In this document: one piece after another, positions 22,681 to 34,411 of the stretch
Layout of the letters: every line of letters begins with the position of its first letter
Numbering within the stretch: position 1 is the stretch's first letter
Assembly (NCBI GenBank): GCA_963691655.1
Contig: OY829327.1
Coordinates: 69,018,079-69,082,078, forward strand
Length of the DNA: 64,000 bases
Reading direction: 5' to 3'
Source: Toxonevra muliebris
Lineage: Eukaryota > Arthropoda > Insecta > Diptera > Pallopteridae
The notes under the pieces: generated by a model
What the model was told of the DNA's origin: nothing
Databases searched by the model: none
The model's input: the letters and a program-made list of their open reading frames with translations, nothing else
Made by a program: the position numbers and the translations under genes

Positions 22681-25600
22681 CGCTGCTTGGGCCACTGGGT
22701 ATTATTTTTCTCACACACACACACAGACACACATGAATATAACAGATGGCAATAACACGTGCGCTTACAATAAAGTTACAGTTTTTTTTTAGTTGCGTTC
22801 GTGTTGCTCACACAAAACTAAAAGCAGGAAGAAAGGATAGTTTCCTATACCCTCACAAATACATACGAGCATACATATATATATATATTTGATATTTATG
22901 TGTGAGTATTGTTGTAATTTAAAAAATATTCTTATCTGATTGGTCTCTGTGTCTAAGCAGCCGATAACATTTCTAATGCATTTATGTAAAAGTATCATGT
23001 TTTTATTCTTACTGGGGACACTGAACCGCACCTCTAAACAAAGCCAAAAAGTGTATCGAGTTAATAAAACTGTAGAGTTACCATGGCATCCGCATTTGAC
23101 CGGCATATGTAGACTGGCGTCGAGGTCAGAAGGGAGAGTAAAAAAAAAATAAAAAGAACGAAGAAGGACACATACGAGTTTCTGTGTGTCTGTGTGTGTG
23201 TGTAAATTTTAAGTTGTCCGTTGTGAGTTTCATGCAATATGTTAGTTTTGGACACACCTGTTTTTCCTTTAGGGATGACTTTTAATTAAATTTAAATAAA
23301 AACATATTCTGTGAACTCTTTTTCCATGTAAAATATGTATGTAATTGCTATGTAGAAATACATTTCAATATACATATTGATGTATGAGATCTCAGACAAA
23401 ATTTAAAGCAATATCATATCCATTCACAGTATGAAGGGTCATTTTTGTTAAAACATAGATAGTTTTAACCTTCAGTGACCCCAACTACTTTTCGATGAAA
23501 TTATATTCTTCGAAGATTGTTTGCTATTTTTTTCAACGGTTAATCCGGAATAAAGGATTATGGCTAATTTCTTAAAAGAAGTCGGGCTTAGATGGTTTTG
23601 ACTTTGAGTGACTTAATCTACTCTTCAATGGGGAATATTTTTCTCTAAACTTGCAAACTTTGTACTTTGGATGGAACAATTAATAAAAAACGAAACGAGT
23701 TAGGAAAAAATCAAAATGGGTTTTGAAGGGAATATAAAGTACAACATTCACTGCCATTTTCATTGACTATTTTTAATTTGATAATTTTTAATATATAAAC
23801 ATAACAGTATAGTATAGTTGCCTGTTGGTTTTTGCTACTTTAATTATTTGCAGGCCTAATAAAAATAGCTAGTTTCTCTATATGTTATAAATCTATTAAC
23901 TTTTAGTTCAAGACATTAATTCTGAAAATGCTGAAAAGTTAGAAATAAAAACATTCACATTTAGCAATTTTATCAGCATATTAAAATTAGCTAAATTTTG
24001 TCCAATAATAGTCCAATGATAGTGATATTTCTTAACCCTTTCCTTCCCGAATTTTCTTAAGGATTCATAGAAAGCTTTTGCGAAGGAAACATAGTTACTT
24101 TTGTTTGTCCTTTATGAAAAGCCAAAAAAACATAGCTGTAAAGTTGTAGACAATCACTTGATAATCTCTATTTTTCAGTTATTTTATTTTAATATTGTTT
24201 TAAATAGTAGAAAAGATTTTACGAAAGATGTTTATACTTGACTTAAAAGCAAAAAAATTCTTAAAAAATGCCATAATCACGAAATTTCAAATGTTCGGCA
24301 ACCAGCAAACATAAAGAATACTTAACAGAACCGAATTCAGATAACATTACCAGTAAAATTTGTTGGAGACTTATTTTATGCCAAATAAAAGTGAATAAAG
24401 GTTTAAAAATATCATTATTTATGCTAAGAAAATGTTAAACTGTGAAAGTAAATTTTCTAAACCATATAAAACATTGGATTTTACGATCGAGTTTAAATTA
24501 TTTTTAATCGAAATGCAACAAAATGCAATTCCTTAGTCGACTTAGAAAATTTCTGAGTTTTCCGTTACCGTCTAAATATAATGCCTACCAGTATCTCCAA
24601 TAGACCAAATCGTATAGCTAAAATTATATCTAGATCATATAAATGTATGTATATCATAGTAAAAAAGAAATAAACTCTGATTGCTTCTCCTGAAAAAGTG
24701 TGAAAATCAACATAGATTGTTCTCTCTCGGCCTTTTATTTATAAGTCATAAAGATCAAACGATAAAATATATTTCGTAATGACAGCTACATTAACAACAA
24801 CAACAGCATTTAAAATTTAATGACTGAATTGTATAGAAATGATGGTTAACACTATAGCAACGACCACCATCATATGTGGTCCACCAACACAAACTCTGAA
24901 ACACACATACACGCACACATTGAAATCTATGCGTACATGAATTAGAGTTTGTGTGAGAAAATTTTTATACGAAATTCAATTAAAATTTATTGATGGTCAA
25001 TTTGTGTTGGCATTTAACAACCTAATTGTATTTAATTGAATTAGAAGAGCAAAAGAAAAAAAAATATGCTTAAAATAAAAGAAAAGGAAAGAAATGTTCC
25101 TAATGAAGGTTTTTGATATTATGAAATTAAAATTGTGTTCATATAAATTATATACAGATATTTGGCTTTACAAAAAATGTAGTCACCAAAAATAAATAGA
25201 ACATAAAAAAATCGTTATCAGCTCAAACAAAATATGTATATTGTTAACTAATACAACACGCGCACACGCATAAGATAAGCGGCAACTAACAGAAACTTAT
25301 TCGCAGAATACGGAAGGCGGCAGCCAGCGAAACTTGTTGGTAATACCAGTTAATTACATTAATGAAAACTATTTTTTTATTTTTTGTATATGTATATCGA
25401 TGAATCTATTAGGCAATAGTATTTTAAATCGACTTGGTATGTTTTTGAGTTTTTCATTTCAAATCATGAGGTTATGATTTTTTACAATATGGTATCGATA
25501 TCACAAATATAATAAAAGTTTAATCTAAAATTATATTGGAAATGTGGAATGAATTATGTGTAGGAAAGTATTTTGGAATGCTTTTTTTCTTAAAAAGTAT

Positions 25601-27461
25601 GAAAATAGATTTGGAATGTTTTTGCTTGATTACGTCGACATGAAAAAGCAGCACTGACACACATCTAGACATAAGTAAAAAATATGAGTCCAACTGGAAG
25701 CAAAAAAAAAAAAAAAAGAAGCATAAACAAAATCGAATTTTACGAGAATTATTTTGTGTATTTATTTAACTTGGAATGCATATATACATACATACATACA
25801 TACATACATTTGTATTTCCAAATATCATAAGTAAGTATCGTGTATACAAAATTTTAAAAATTCAATCGAATTTTACATGGGAACCCAATTTTAAGAATTC
25901 CACAGTGGAATCTAACTCTCTCTTTCTCTGCCACTTTGTTATTATTATAATCATAGATAGGGAGTTCCTTCCTTTATTATTTTAGCGTACGCCTATGGCT
26001 ATTAACTATTTACTAGATTCATATGCGATCACATGTTGGCGACAAGCAAATGCCTCTATGACGACGACAGCGTCCACCACTAACCAAACAACCAACACTA
26101 ACACCAACATGCTGGCCCGCCGCCGCCCTAGGAAACATTTACATTTACCCTCATATTTCTTATCTCGCAATGGTGTTATTAAATTTTGTTGTGCTTTTTA
26201 ACATTTTTTCGATAAATCGCTGCTAAAAGTGAACAAATTGATTTTCAGATTTAACTATTTTATAGTAGAATATTTTTTTTATGATTTAACAATGCATGAG
26301 TAAATATTTTGTACTTTGTGCCGGGTTTGGTTATTTGGTAACTTCACATATCATTTATTGTTTTTTATATGCATAAGTTTGTTTATATTTTAGATAATTT
26401 TTATATTAATCGGTAGCTAATTGCCTGACTTAATTAATGTAAAGTGTTTTATTATCAATGTCATCATCACAATCGTAATCGTCGTCATCGGTGCTTATAA
26501 AGATAAGTGAGACGACGACGCTTTTCTATTCGACTCCTTGGCACAATCAAGTGGGAGAATATTTCTACTTGATATTTACGAGTGTGTGAAGTGGGAATGA
26601 AGTGGGCGTGGATAATCATAATAATATTCATAATAATAACTGTTGAGATAATTGTGTGCAGTTATGCATAGGTATTTATTTAAGAATAAAATATAATTAC
26701 ATGGTTTTGGATTAAGATTAACTCAAACTGACACTTAAATTCCACTAAAATTTGGTATTACTTTGTAGTAAAATGATATGGCTATTTTGAACAGAAATGA
26801 AATACCATAATGAAAAATGTGCACAGTCACCAGAGTTTTTTTTTAACATCTAGGAGACATTTGCACAAGTATATAAAGTTCAATCCATGATTTTCACTTG
26901 AGATGAACGTAACCGATGGTCAATGATTCGATTAAAGCAAGTTAGCAGATTAATTAAAAGTCCCAAGTAATCCCGTCCAACACTTTCCAATATGGAGTGA
27001 TGTGGGTATTTTTTTTTTTTAAATTAGTATAAACTTATAAATTTTTGTCTAGTGTAAGGTAATTTTATCCGTAGAATAGAGCCTGAGGGTAAATACGAGT
27101 CAATATAACAAACATAGCCGTCATTGGTTTACTCTAAGGCAAATATTCTGCAACTGATAAGCCCACAATAGGGTTTGGCTCGCAAGTGGCCAAAAATGCG
27201 AAATCGGAGATTTGATTTTAAAAATGTAGGGTGCAATAAAAACTGAAAGTCTAACTCACTTTAATCATCAATACAATTTTTCGGACAGCAATTTTGGAAA
27301 TTTATCTAAAATGCATTTAACCTATATCGTCTCAACGTTTAAACGATTAAACGAACAGCAACTTTTAAAATTCGTTAAAAATACATATTACATTTACATA
27401 ATTTAAAAATATTGTATTTCACCTGACTTAACTCTTTAACTCTTGGGTAATGTATATGCAG
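22681..27461. other. AT-rich non-coding DNA with microsatellites
   Basis: Includes an (AC)n run at about 22712-22734, poly-A at 25702-25717 and (CATA)n at 25783-25808. A TTAACCCTTTCCTTCCCG sequence at 24032-24049 resembles a TTAA-element end without a visible partner. A GC-richer CAA/ACC-rich patch at 26050-26130 and a TATAAAG at about 26497 with no clear initiator are noted but not called as genes. Confidence 0.5.
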
Positions 27462-27610
27462 CATCATCGACGTATTATTATTATTATTATTTGAAGGAAG
27501 GACGACTCGAAAGTCAGGCACTGCGACCTATAAGATCTTTTGTACCAAAGCCCCAAGAAAGAAAGAAAGAAAGGAAGGGAGAAAGAAAGATAGATAAGAA
27601 ACATACCCAA

Positions 27611-27680
27611 GCCGAGAATCGAACTCGGGTCTCCAGAAACAAGAGTCTGGCACTCTTCCACTAGACCACAGTGGCGATGG
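27611..27680 (-). repeat. Second tRNA-like unit of SINE
   Basis: Minus strand: A box TGGTCTAGTGGAAGAGTG, arm CCAGA..TCTGG with an 8-nt loop, and a perfect T arm (CCGAG, TTCGATT, CTCGG). The unit resembles the tRNA-like pieces at 31698-31762 and 41327-41399 (GGCCTARTGGT.GAGTGCTAGACT), so it stems from a different head type than the first unit. Confidence 0.65.
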
Positions 27681-27846
27681 TAGGACCTACAGTTTAACGC
27701 CGATTCCGAACGGCTATGTGGCAATTTTTTATCAGCTCGGTGGTCTTGCCATTACCAACCAAGGTGTATACTTGTACACATTCTTATAATTCTCATCCAC
27801 TTCATATCGATAGTGAATATAAGAAGTTTATGAGAATTAACCACCA

Positions 27847-27919
27847 GACCAAGACGGGAATCGAACCCGCAACCTTCTGGATGAAAGTCTAGTGCACTAT
27901 CCACTAGACTATCGAGGTC
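27847..27919 (-). repeat. tRNA-Glu-like 5' head of SINE
   Basis: Minus strand: A box TAGTCTAGTGGATAGTGCA; an arm with ACTTTCATCCAGAAGG whose loop would present TTC; B box GGTTCGATTCC; acceptor-like GACC..GGTC ends. The TCTAGTGG.TAG..CTTTCA.CCAGAAGG..GGGTTCGATTCCCG series is that of insect tRNA-Glu. Several stem mismatches show it is a SINE head rather than a working tRNA gene. Confidence 0.7.
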
Positions 27920-27942
27920 GTCATCATCGACGTAAGTTGCCT

Positions 27943-28563
27943 TTAACTCTTTTGGTGCTATGGTGACACCGGTGTCACAAATTTAATTTGTGCGATCTTT
28001 AAAAAGTATCCAATCAATTTTTATAAATTTTGAATTTTTGGAAAAAGAATTGAAAACTCTTTAATTTCAATTAAAAACTTTACAAATATTTTTTTTTGGT
28101 AACTGTACTGTAGTGGGTCAAATTGAAGAAATTGTGTTTTTTTGTTAATTTTCAATCGCTCACAATTTTTTACAAAATTTGTCCAAATACAACAAATTTT
28201 TAATACGTTGTGGGAAAAACTAATTACTCAAACATCATTTCCCTCATTTTTAAGTTTTTGCTTACTTTTTTTGGAAATACAAGATTTGCTATGGGTCACC
28301 GGTGACTCAAAGATTTTCAATGAAAACTTTTTAAGAACTTTTTTACAATGAGGAATGCAAATCGATTTTGCTCTATCGGTTCTAGTTTCGTAACTGTCAA
28401 GAAAGGGTTAAATGAAAAAGTAATAGTCAGTTACTTTGCCTTTCTTTAAAAAAATATCTAATAAAAATGTACAGAAAAAGTTCCTAAAAAAATCCCATTG
28501 AGGGCCAAGAGTCACCTGTGACCCATGAAAGTTTGCGATTAAACTCCGAAATAAAAGGGTTAA
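27943..28563. mobile_element. TTAA element with repeated GTCACCGGTGAC palindromes
   Basis: TTAA at 27943-27946 and at 28560-28563 bound a 613-bp stretch whose ends read CTCTTTTGG and, inverted, CCCTTTTAT. Inside are three palindromes of one type: GTGACACCGGTGTCAC (27963-27978), GTCACCGGTGAC (28295-28306) and GTCACCTGTGAC (28511-28522), each beside a TATGG or ATGGG. A further GGGTTAA at 28405-28411 may be an alternative or nested end. piggyBac-like by its flanks. Confidence 0.5.
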
Positions 28564-29660
28564 AAGCCAGGTGAACTGACATACTTTTTTGAAAGGTGGT
28601 TTTGAAACTCAACAAAAAATAGTAAAATTAATTATTTTCCATTTAAAATTCATCTAGATAAAATAACAAGCAATATATTTTTACAGCTTACTAAACTTTT
28701 GTAAAAAAGCATATTCAAAAATAAGCAAAACTGAATAAAAATGAATATATTCCACATTTCGCTTATCGCAATTCCTAAAATACTTTGTTAAGTACTTCTA
28801 ATCGCAGGGAATACTTATTGCTCATGAAACATGATATTTTCAAGTTTTTTCTAGACCTGGTCACCTTATTTTCATGGGGCAAGTCAAAAAAGCTTCTAAA
28901 TTCTTTAAGATTCAGAAACAATCTTGGGCAAAAAAAAAAAATTTTTTTAGTGTTTGTGATATTGAAGTTTTTAAACTAGGCGCACAATTTTCTCGAAACT
29001 AATCGACCGATTTCCGTTGTTTATATAAAAACCTTTTCTAGAGCAATAACGCACCAAAATATAAAAAAAAAACTTGAAAAATATGTTTTTTGTCCACATT
29101 CACTATTTTGCTAAATACTAAATTTTTGCACCAAATTCAGATACAAGCTCCATACATTTTTATAGGGTTTCAGAATCTAACACTAAAATTTTCAATGTTG
29201 AGTGATTTCTCAGCTCGATGAGATGTGCACGGCCTACAAATTGAATATTGTAAATTCAGCGGCATCCGGAGGAATTTACCTTATTTTGTTTTAAAAAAAT
29301 TTATGTATGTAGACTGAATTAATATCTTAGAGAATATAAATTTTCTCCTAAGACGAAAACTTATGAAAAAAATTCCACCAAATTTGGATTTTATTCCAAA
29401 TTTTGCGTTTTCTCGGGGTATGCAATTACTACTACACCCTTTAAAATACAAAACAAACTTTATTAACGGTTTTTAGTGCTGTAACATAGAAACTGCGCTT
29501 CATAAATTTTCAAACTTGGATCACTATTATAGGCACCTGCTCACAATGGGTTAATTGACTTAGCAGCGGTTTTCTAAAGTTACAGGCTTTTCATATCCGA
29601 AGTTATACACAAAACTCATATTTGTATTTTTAGATAATAAGAACATAGTTTTATTTTTTC
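28564..29660. other. AT-rich non-coding DNA
   Basis: GGGTTAA at about 29545-29551 may be one end of another TTAA element, but no partner was found. No gene. Confidence 0.5.
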
Positions 29661-29662
29661 AA

Positions 29663-29711
29663 GAATTTCATCTATAAGAGAGGTTGAACCCCAACCACGT
29701 TCCCTGGATCC
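29663..29711 (-). mobile_element. Solo end of CACTAGCGG-type repeat
   Basis: Minus strand reads CACTAACGGATCCAGGG, close to the terminus of the elements at 46.5 and 63.5 kb. No partner end is seen. Confidence 0.35.
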
Positions 29712-29829
29712 GTTAGTGATTACATGTATATATTAGTTATGTACAATGGAATCAAAAACCACTAAAATGATAAATTAGTCCAGCTAGCATGTTTCAGATG
29801 AACCATTGTGCTATTGCGAAAAGTAAATA

Positions 29830-30357
29830 CTATCTACTAGTGCTCTTAAAACCCGTTTACCCGGGTACCCGAAGGTTTCGGGTATTACCCGCTTATTATT
29901 ATTACGGGTACCCGTTTTGCTCGGGTATCCGCGAATTTCCGGGTACCCGCAAGTTTTTCGGTACCCGTTGCCAATAGATTGACTGAAAAAAGGTTATAAA
30001 ATTGAGAGACTACAAAAACTACTATACATTAATATATTTGTCGTATTGAGTAAACGCCTGAACGGAACAGAAAACAGAAGTAAGCAGTTGTAGACGAAGT
30101 AATAGTAGTAGCAGTTGCACGAAAACAATCCCAAAATATGGTAGTGCCATATTTCATTTAGTTTATTTAGCCAGCATATTTAAAAAATAATTGTATGTAT
30201 AAGGTAAGCAATTTTCGGGTACCCGCAAAATTATCGGGTACCCTTTGACCGGAATGACCGGGTACCCGTGAGATCGGGTAATACCCGCATTTTCGGGTAC
30301 CCGGGCATTTGTATGTGCGGGTATTACCCGACGGGTATCAAGAGCACTATTATCTAC
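29830..30357. mobile_element. hAT-type MITE with GGGTACCC palindrome arrays
   Basis: The 512-bp element 29838-30349 has inverted ends TAGTGCTCTTAAAACCCGT and TAGTGCTCTTGATACCCGT (17 of 19 match) and is flanked by CTATCTAC (29830-29837) and TTATCTAC (30350-30357), an 8-bp duplication with one change, as hAT elements make. GGGTACCC occurs at 29863, 29906, 29941 (left) and 30217, 30236, 30260, 30295 (right), with GGGTATTACCC or GGGTAATACCC at 29880, 30275 and 30320. The central 240 bp is ordinary AT-rich DNA. No protein is encoded. Confidence 0.85.
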
Positions 30358-31266
30358 AATTCATTCTAAATACATACATATATGTATGAGTAATTTAACC
30401 TACATCTACTTTGATGTATTTCATCAGTAACCATATCAAATTTGCCACACTTTACTTTTTGTTTCTTTATGTCATACAAGTTCTTTAACAAATTTCTTAT
30501 CATTATTTTTTTCTTTTTAATTTATAAATGAGTTTGTAAAATTATCGGAAATATGCAAAAATAAGAAAATTAAATAGTGAATTATTTTTATTTTTTTTGC
30601 ATATTTCAGATAATTTTACAAATGTACATGCATAAATGTACGTACAAAAAATATAGATTCTAAGAAATAATAAAACATTAGTATAAATTTATTTGTTAAT
30701 CGCCAGAACTACGCGAACCGCATACGGAACTCATCCATTCTACGTTATTCCAAAAAACTATATATTATAGAGATATATAGTTCTTTTCTTTGTTTCGGCT
30801 TATTAAGCTTTTTGCAATTAGTTTTCCTAATAAAAAGCAAACATTCTCAGATACTTCTCACTTTCCTTTTTCCATTTATTTATCTTCCTTCACCAATCAC
30901 TACAATGCTTTGCATTTATAGGAGGCCTTATCTTATCTTATCCTGCTATAAAAACAGTATTGTCCTGAATATGAGTGGAGATTCCGTAAGCTTTTCTTAT
31001 GCCTTTTTCACTTTTGTTGGTTGTGTAAAATGGAAAATTTTAATATTTCGTTTTAATAAAATCAAATCCAAAGCAAGTGTATCGAATACTAATTTTAATA
31101 GTTGACAAATTTTGAATATGGTATGACAATTGAAGTATTGAATAGATATATATATATATATATAGATAATTATTCAGATCCAGTATTTATTACCATTTAA
31201 TTCTATTAGAAAAACAAGTATTCGTTAGGATTAATACATAGATTACAACTTATGGTTCAAAACTAT
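30358..31266. other. AT-rich non-coding DNA
   Basis: The 97-codon frame at 30812-31105 is F/I/S-rich with no domain. A (TA)n run lies at about 31146-31163. Confidence 0.5.
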
Positions 31267-31534
31267 ATCGCTAGCTCAATTCTTTAACCACGTATCTCCA
31301 AAAGTACCATTTCGCAGAAAACGGTAAAAACTAAAGGTTTAAAGACACTAACTTTCGTATTCAAGTGGAGATACGAGGTTGAAGAACTGGCTCTAAAATT
31401 TTTTGTTTTTTCATATAAACTCCCTGAAATCTTATTACTATCTGAATTGTTAGGTGATTTTATACAATGTAAGCAGAAAAAAACTCAATTTCACCCAAAA
31501 TTGAGATACGTAGTTGAAGAGTAGAGGTAGCGAT
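31267..31534. mobile_element. Inverted-repeat element (MITE), 268 bp
   Basis: Arms 31267-31300 and 31501-31534 are inverted copies matching at 28 of 34 positions (both start ATCGCTA and contain ACGTATCTC). A third copy of the arm core lies inside at 31366-31393 in the orientation of the right arm. No coding sequence. Superfamily unclear, since no target duplication stands out. Confidence 0.6.
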
Positions 31535-31581
31535 TTGCATTTCAAGTCGTTTCTAACATTGTATGCCCTTCGTTTCTACCT

Positions 31582-31782
31582 CCAATGAAGAGTAGTAGCA
31601 GTAGTAGTTCTTCTTTATTAGTGATTTTATCCATATGTACATTTTCTTATGACTAAATAATAGTAGAACTTACGACTTTAACATTGATGTTGACAGGACA
31701 CTTCGATGGCCTAGTGGTCGAGTGCTAGACTGGAAATCTAGGGTTCAAATCCCAAATGATGTATAATTGCCAATGAAGAGTA
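31582..31782 (+). repeat. tRNA-like retroposon with 13-bp direct repeats
   Basis: CCAATGAAGAGTA occurs at 31582-31594 and 31770-31782 and brackets a tRNA-like unit at 31698-31762. That unit has A box TGGCCTAGTGGTCGAGTG, a perfect five-pair arm CTAGA/TCTAG around the loop CTGGAAA (presenting GGA, a serine anticodon), and B box GGGTTCAAATCC. The long variable arm of a real tRNA-Ser is absent, so it is a retroposed or SINE-type copy. Confidence 0.5.
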
Positions 31783-32963
31783 ATAAAGAAGCGATACATA
31801 CATATTACTAGTGTTGGACCCAGAATTCGATTTAGTAGTGGATGTAGGGAGGTGAGTGGCTGACTACATATGATAAATTGATTGTGAAATAAATATTTTT
31901 GATTTTTATTTTAGATTGTGTTTTAAAGAGAAGGGTTACAACCTCATATACTTCAGCGCAGTTCCGCTATTACTTATTCCATGACTCTTTCCCCTTTCTC
32001 TTTTTCTTTAGTTTATCATTAATTTAATAAATTGAAAACTGGTGGAAACTAAAATTTGCACCCTTTTCCAATTTTGTATGTTTTTTTGTTGAAATTTTAA
32101 TGAACTTATTAGTTTTTAACTAATTAAATTCACAACTACTTTTTATGAGCAAGAAACAAACACTGCAAATAAATAATATAAAACAATAAAAATCAAAGAG
32201 TTTTCCATTTATTGCTCCTTACAAAGTTTTAAAGGAGCTATCATTTATTTTATTTTTCTTTAGAAATGATTAATCACTCCTATGAAACTCACCAGCCAGC
32301 TTTTTTAATCTCATTTTGTTTTTTTTTTACCGTTTCTTATACTTAAATATATCTAGCTTGAAACAAATTGTACTTTATAGAAAACTAAAGCGGTTTTTAG
32401 ACCACATAACTTTTATACACAAAACTAAATTTTCGTAAAACAAATTTTAAAATCAAAACAATTAATCTCAAAGACTAGTATGATTCCTTTCATTAAAAGA
32501 ACACTATTTTAATTAGAAAAAGGTCTTCTTAATAAAAACAGACAAACAAACAAAGCAAAGAAGAGGACATGTCTACGTTAATAAGAAAATTGGTTACCCT
32601 ACAGTGACTGATTTGGCGTAATGTCAAGAAACAGCATCGTCTTGAAGTTATTAATCGCTTCAAGGTTGGTATCACATCTTTATCAGTAAATTGTTTCTAT
32701 TTTTATTCATTTACTGATCCCTATAGTAAACAATCTTGGAAACTTCAAATTTCGAAAATACTTCACAGTTACGCATTCATCTGAATACCGCTCCCCAGAC
32801 ATAGGTCAAGCATCAACCAGTCGCATTTCGATTCGTTTGAAAATGGAACTTCTTTCCAATAGTGTTTTTCCCAGTTTTCGCTCCAGCCAGTTTTATTGCT
32901 TCATTCTTGGGACCAAAAAATTTTCACAAAATATTCTTTCTTGTTAAAGTACCTAATTCTATA
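31783..32963. other. AT-rich non-coding DNA
   Basis: No feature recognised. Confidence 0.5.
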
Positions 32964-34411
32964 TAGGGTGACCGTGCCTAAGTTCGGCATGTACCAGTAG
33001 CCGGCATTTTTTGAATTAAAACATAAATAAATGAGGATAACGACAGTCAAACAATTGAATAAGATCAGCTTTGCATTAAAAATATATCCATCTTTTTCTC
33101 TGTAATGATTTAATTCAACTGAGAAAATCATTTTGGTGTCTTTTTATCTTCATTCTATGACAACTTTTCATTGCGCTTGGAAGTGCTTGTTTTTTAGTGG
33201 TTTTTTAGTGAAAAGATGTATTTAAAAAGGTAAGTAATTATTTTATTTTGGTTTTTATTTTTTAAATAAAAGTTTCTGAGGGTAGGTATTGATTAAAATT
33301 TTGTATTGAATGTGATCAATTTAGTAAAAAAAAATTGATTTTTCTATTTTAATGGTTGCCGACATAAGGAACAATATTTTTCACAATTTCCAGTAGTCGG
33401 CATCAGAAGAAGTGGGTAAGAAAAATCTATTGATAATCAACTAAGTTACAGGCTTATAAGTGCGTAAAGGTGCGTAAAAACAGTTTTTCTTTTTACGGTA
33501 AATCAAGATTTTGGGGGTGCTTGGCAAATTTCACTCACAGATTCCTGTTTTACCCGACAAGACCTACAAGAAAAATAGTATCACTTCCCAGGTATTTCTA
33601 TTTCATTCTTTTTTGTATCACTATGTAATTAAAAACAATACAAGCGTAACTTCAATGTCACCAACTTTTGCGAGGCAACTATATGTTCCAAAACCATCAA
33701 GTTCTGCACAACCCACAATGAAAATCAAGTCCCCAAATGCTATATCTGCTCTTGCAGGGAGAATGCATAAATAACTAAAGCTGAAGCTGAACGAAAATGT
33801 AGCTAAAAGTAAAAAATGAAAACAAAGACAAGTATGTGGTACTTGTGATGAAGATCTGAACTCTGGGATGTGGGATGTGATTCTTGCCCTCAGTAGTTCC
33901 ATCATAAATGCACTGATTACAAAAACCTAACACAAAACGATTTCAAATGAATTTCGTACGCAAAGAGTGCAATGGCCAAAATAGCTAGGTTCGTACAAAA
34001 TTTTTTTTTATGTTTTTATTTATTTTTTATTTTATGCAATCAATGCGCTTAAAAATTAGCGAGAATTTCAAAGATCTCACTTAAATAAATATATAAATTA
34101 TGTAAGAATGTAAATAACTTTCAGTTAAATAAATATAAAATTTAATTTCTTTACGATTTTATTTTTTCTTTAACAAAAAATATGTCATGTCATACATGCC
34201 CAATATTGGAAAATGCATGCCGACTACTGGCAAATACGATACATTTTATAAAATATACAAATTTGTGATATTTAGAAAATAATTTTTTGAAAAAAGCTAA
34301 TTAAAACTAAAATAATAAACTTTATTTAAATAGCATGTATATTTGTCAACTCAATACCAGTTTAAAAAGAAACAAAAAGTTAAACTGCCGACTACTGGAT
34401 CACTGACCCTA
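32964..34411. mobile_element. TA-flanked DNA transposon remnant, about 1.45 kb
   Basis: Ends read GGGTGACCGTG (from 32966) and, inverted, GGGTCAGTGATCC (to 34409), each next to TA. A 13-bp motif CCAGTAGYCGGCA lies twice in direct orientation in the left half (32994-33006, 33390-33402) and twice inverted in the right half (34218-34230, 34386-34398). An 87-codon frame at 33511-33774 and a following C-x2-C stretch (near 33835) may be transposase debris of a pogo-like element, but no catalytic motif is visible. Confidence 0.55.
33511..33774 (+). CDS. Unidentified frame inside transposon remnant
   Basis: This 87-codon frame is the longest in the element. Its product has an S/T-rich middle and a basic end (QPTMKIKSPNAISALAGRM). 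It may be the end of a decayed transposase. No DDE signature is seen, and the frame stops at TAA 33772-33774 although protein-like sequence (CGTCDEDLNS) appears further on, about 33837-33866. Confidence 0.2.
   Translation: MGVLGKFHSQIPVLPDKTYKKNSITSQVFLFHSFLYHYVIKNNTSVTSMSPTFARQLYVPKPSSSAQPTMKIKSPNAISALAGRMHK

Larger units (their letters stand above)
27462..27934 (-). mobile_element. Dimeric tRNA-derived SINE with 13-bp target duplication
   Basis: The insert 27475-27921 (447 bp) is flanked by a perfect 13-bp direct repeat CATCATCGACGTA (27462-27474 and 27922-27934). Read on the minus strand it starts with one tRNA-like unit (27847-27919), continues through a unique linker, has a second tRNA-like unit (27611-27680), and ends in an (AAT)n tail next to the duplication. 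This is the structure of a SINE mobilised by a LINE. No protein is encoded. Confidence 0.8.

Noticed and set aside
25256..25440. Open plus-strand stretch after TTATTCGCAG
   Set aside because: Only the first ~35 bp look coding-like; the rest is AT-rich and the donor-like GTAATA is weak.
26495..26530. TATAAAG promoter
   Set aside because: No initiator at the expected distance and no exon downstream.
29863..30302. Regularly repeated GGGTACCC blocks considered as a CRISPR-like array
   Set aside because: Spacing is irregular, the unit is only 8 bp, the host is a eukaryote, and the blocks lie symmetrically inside a hAT MITE.
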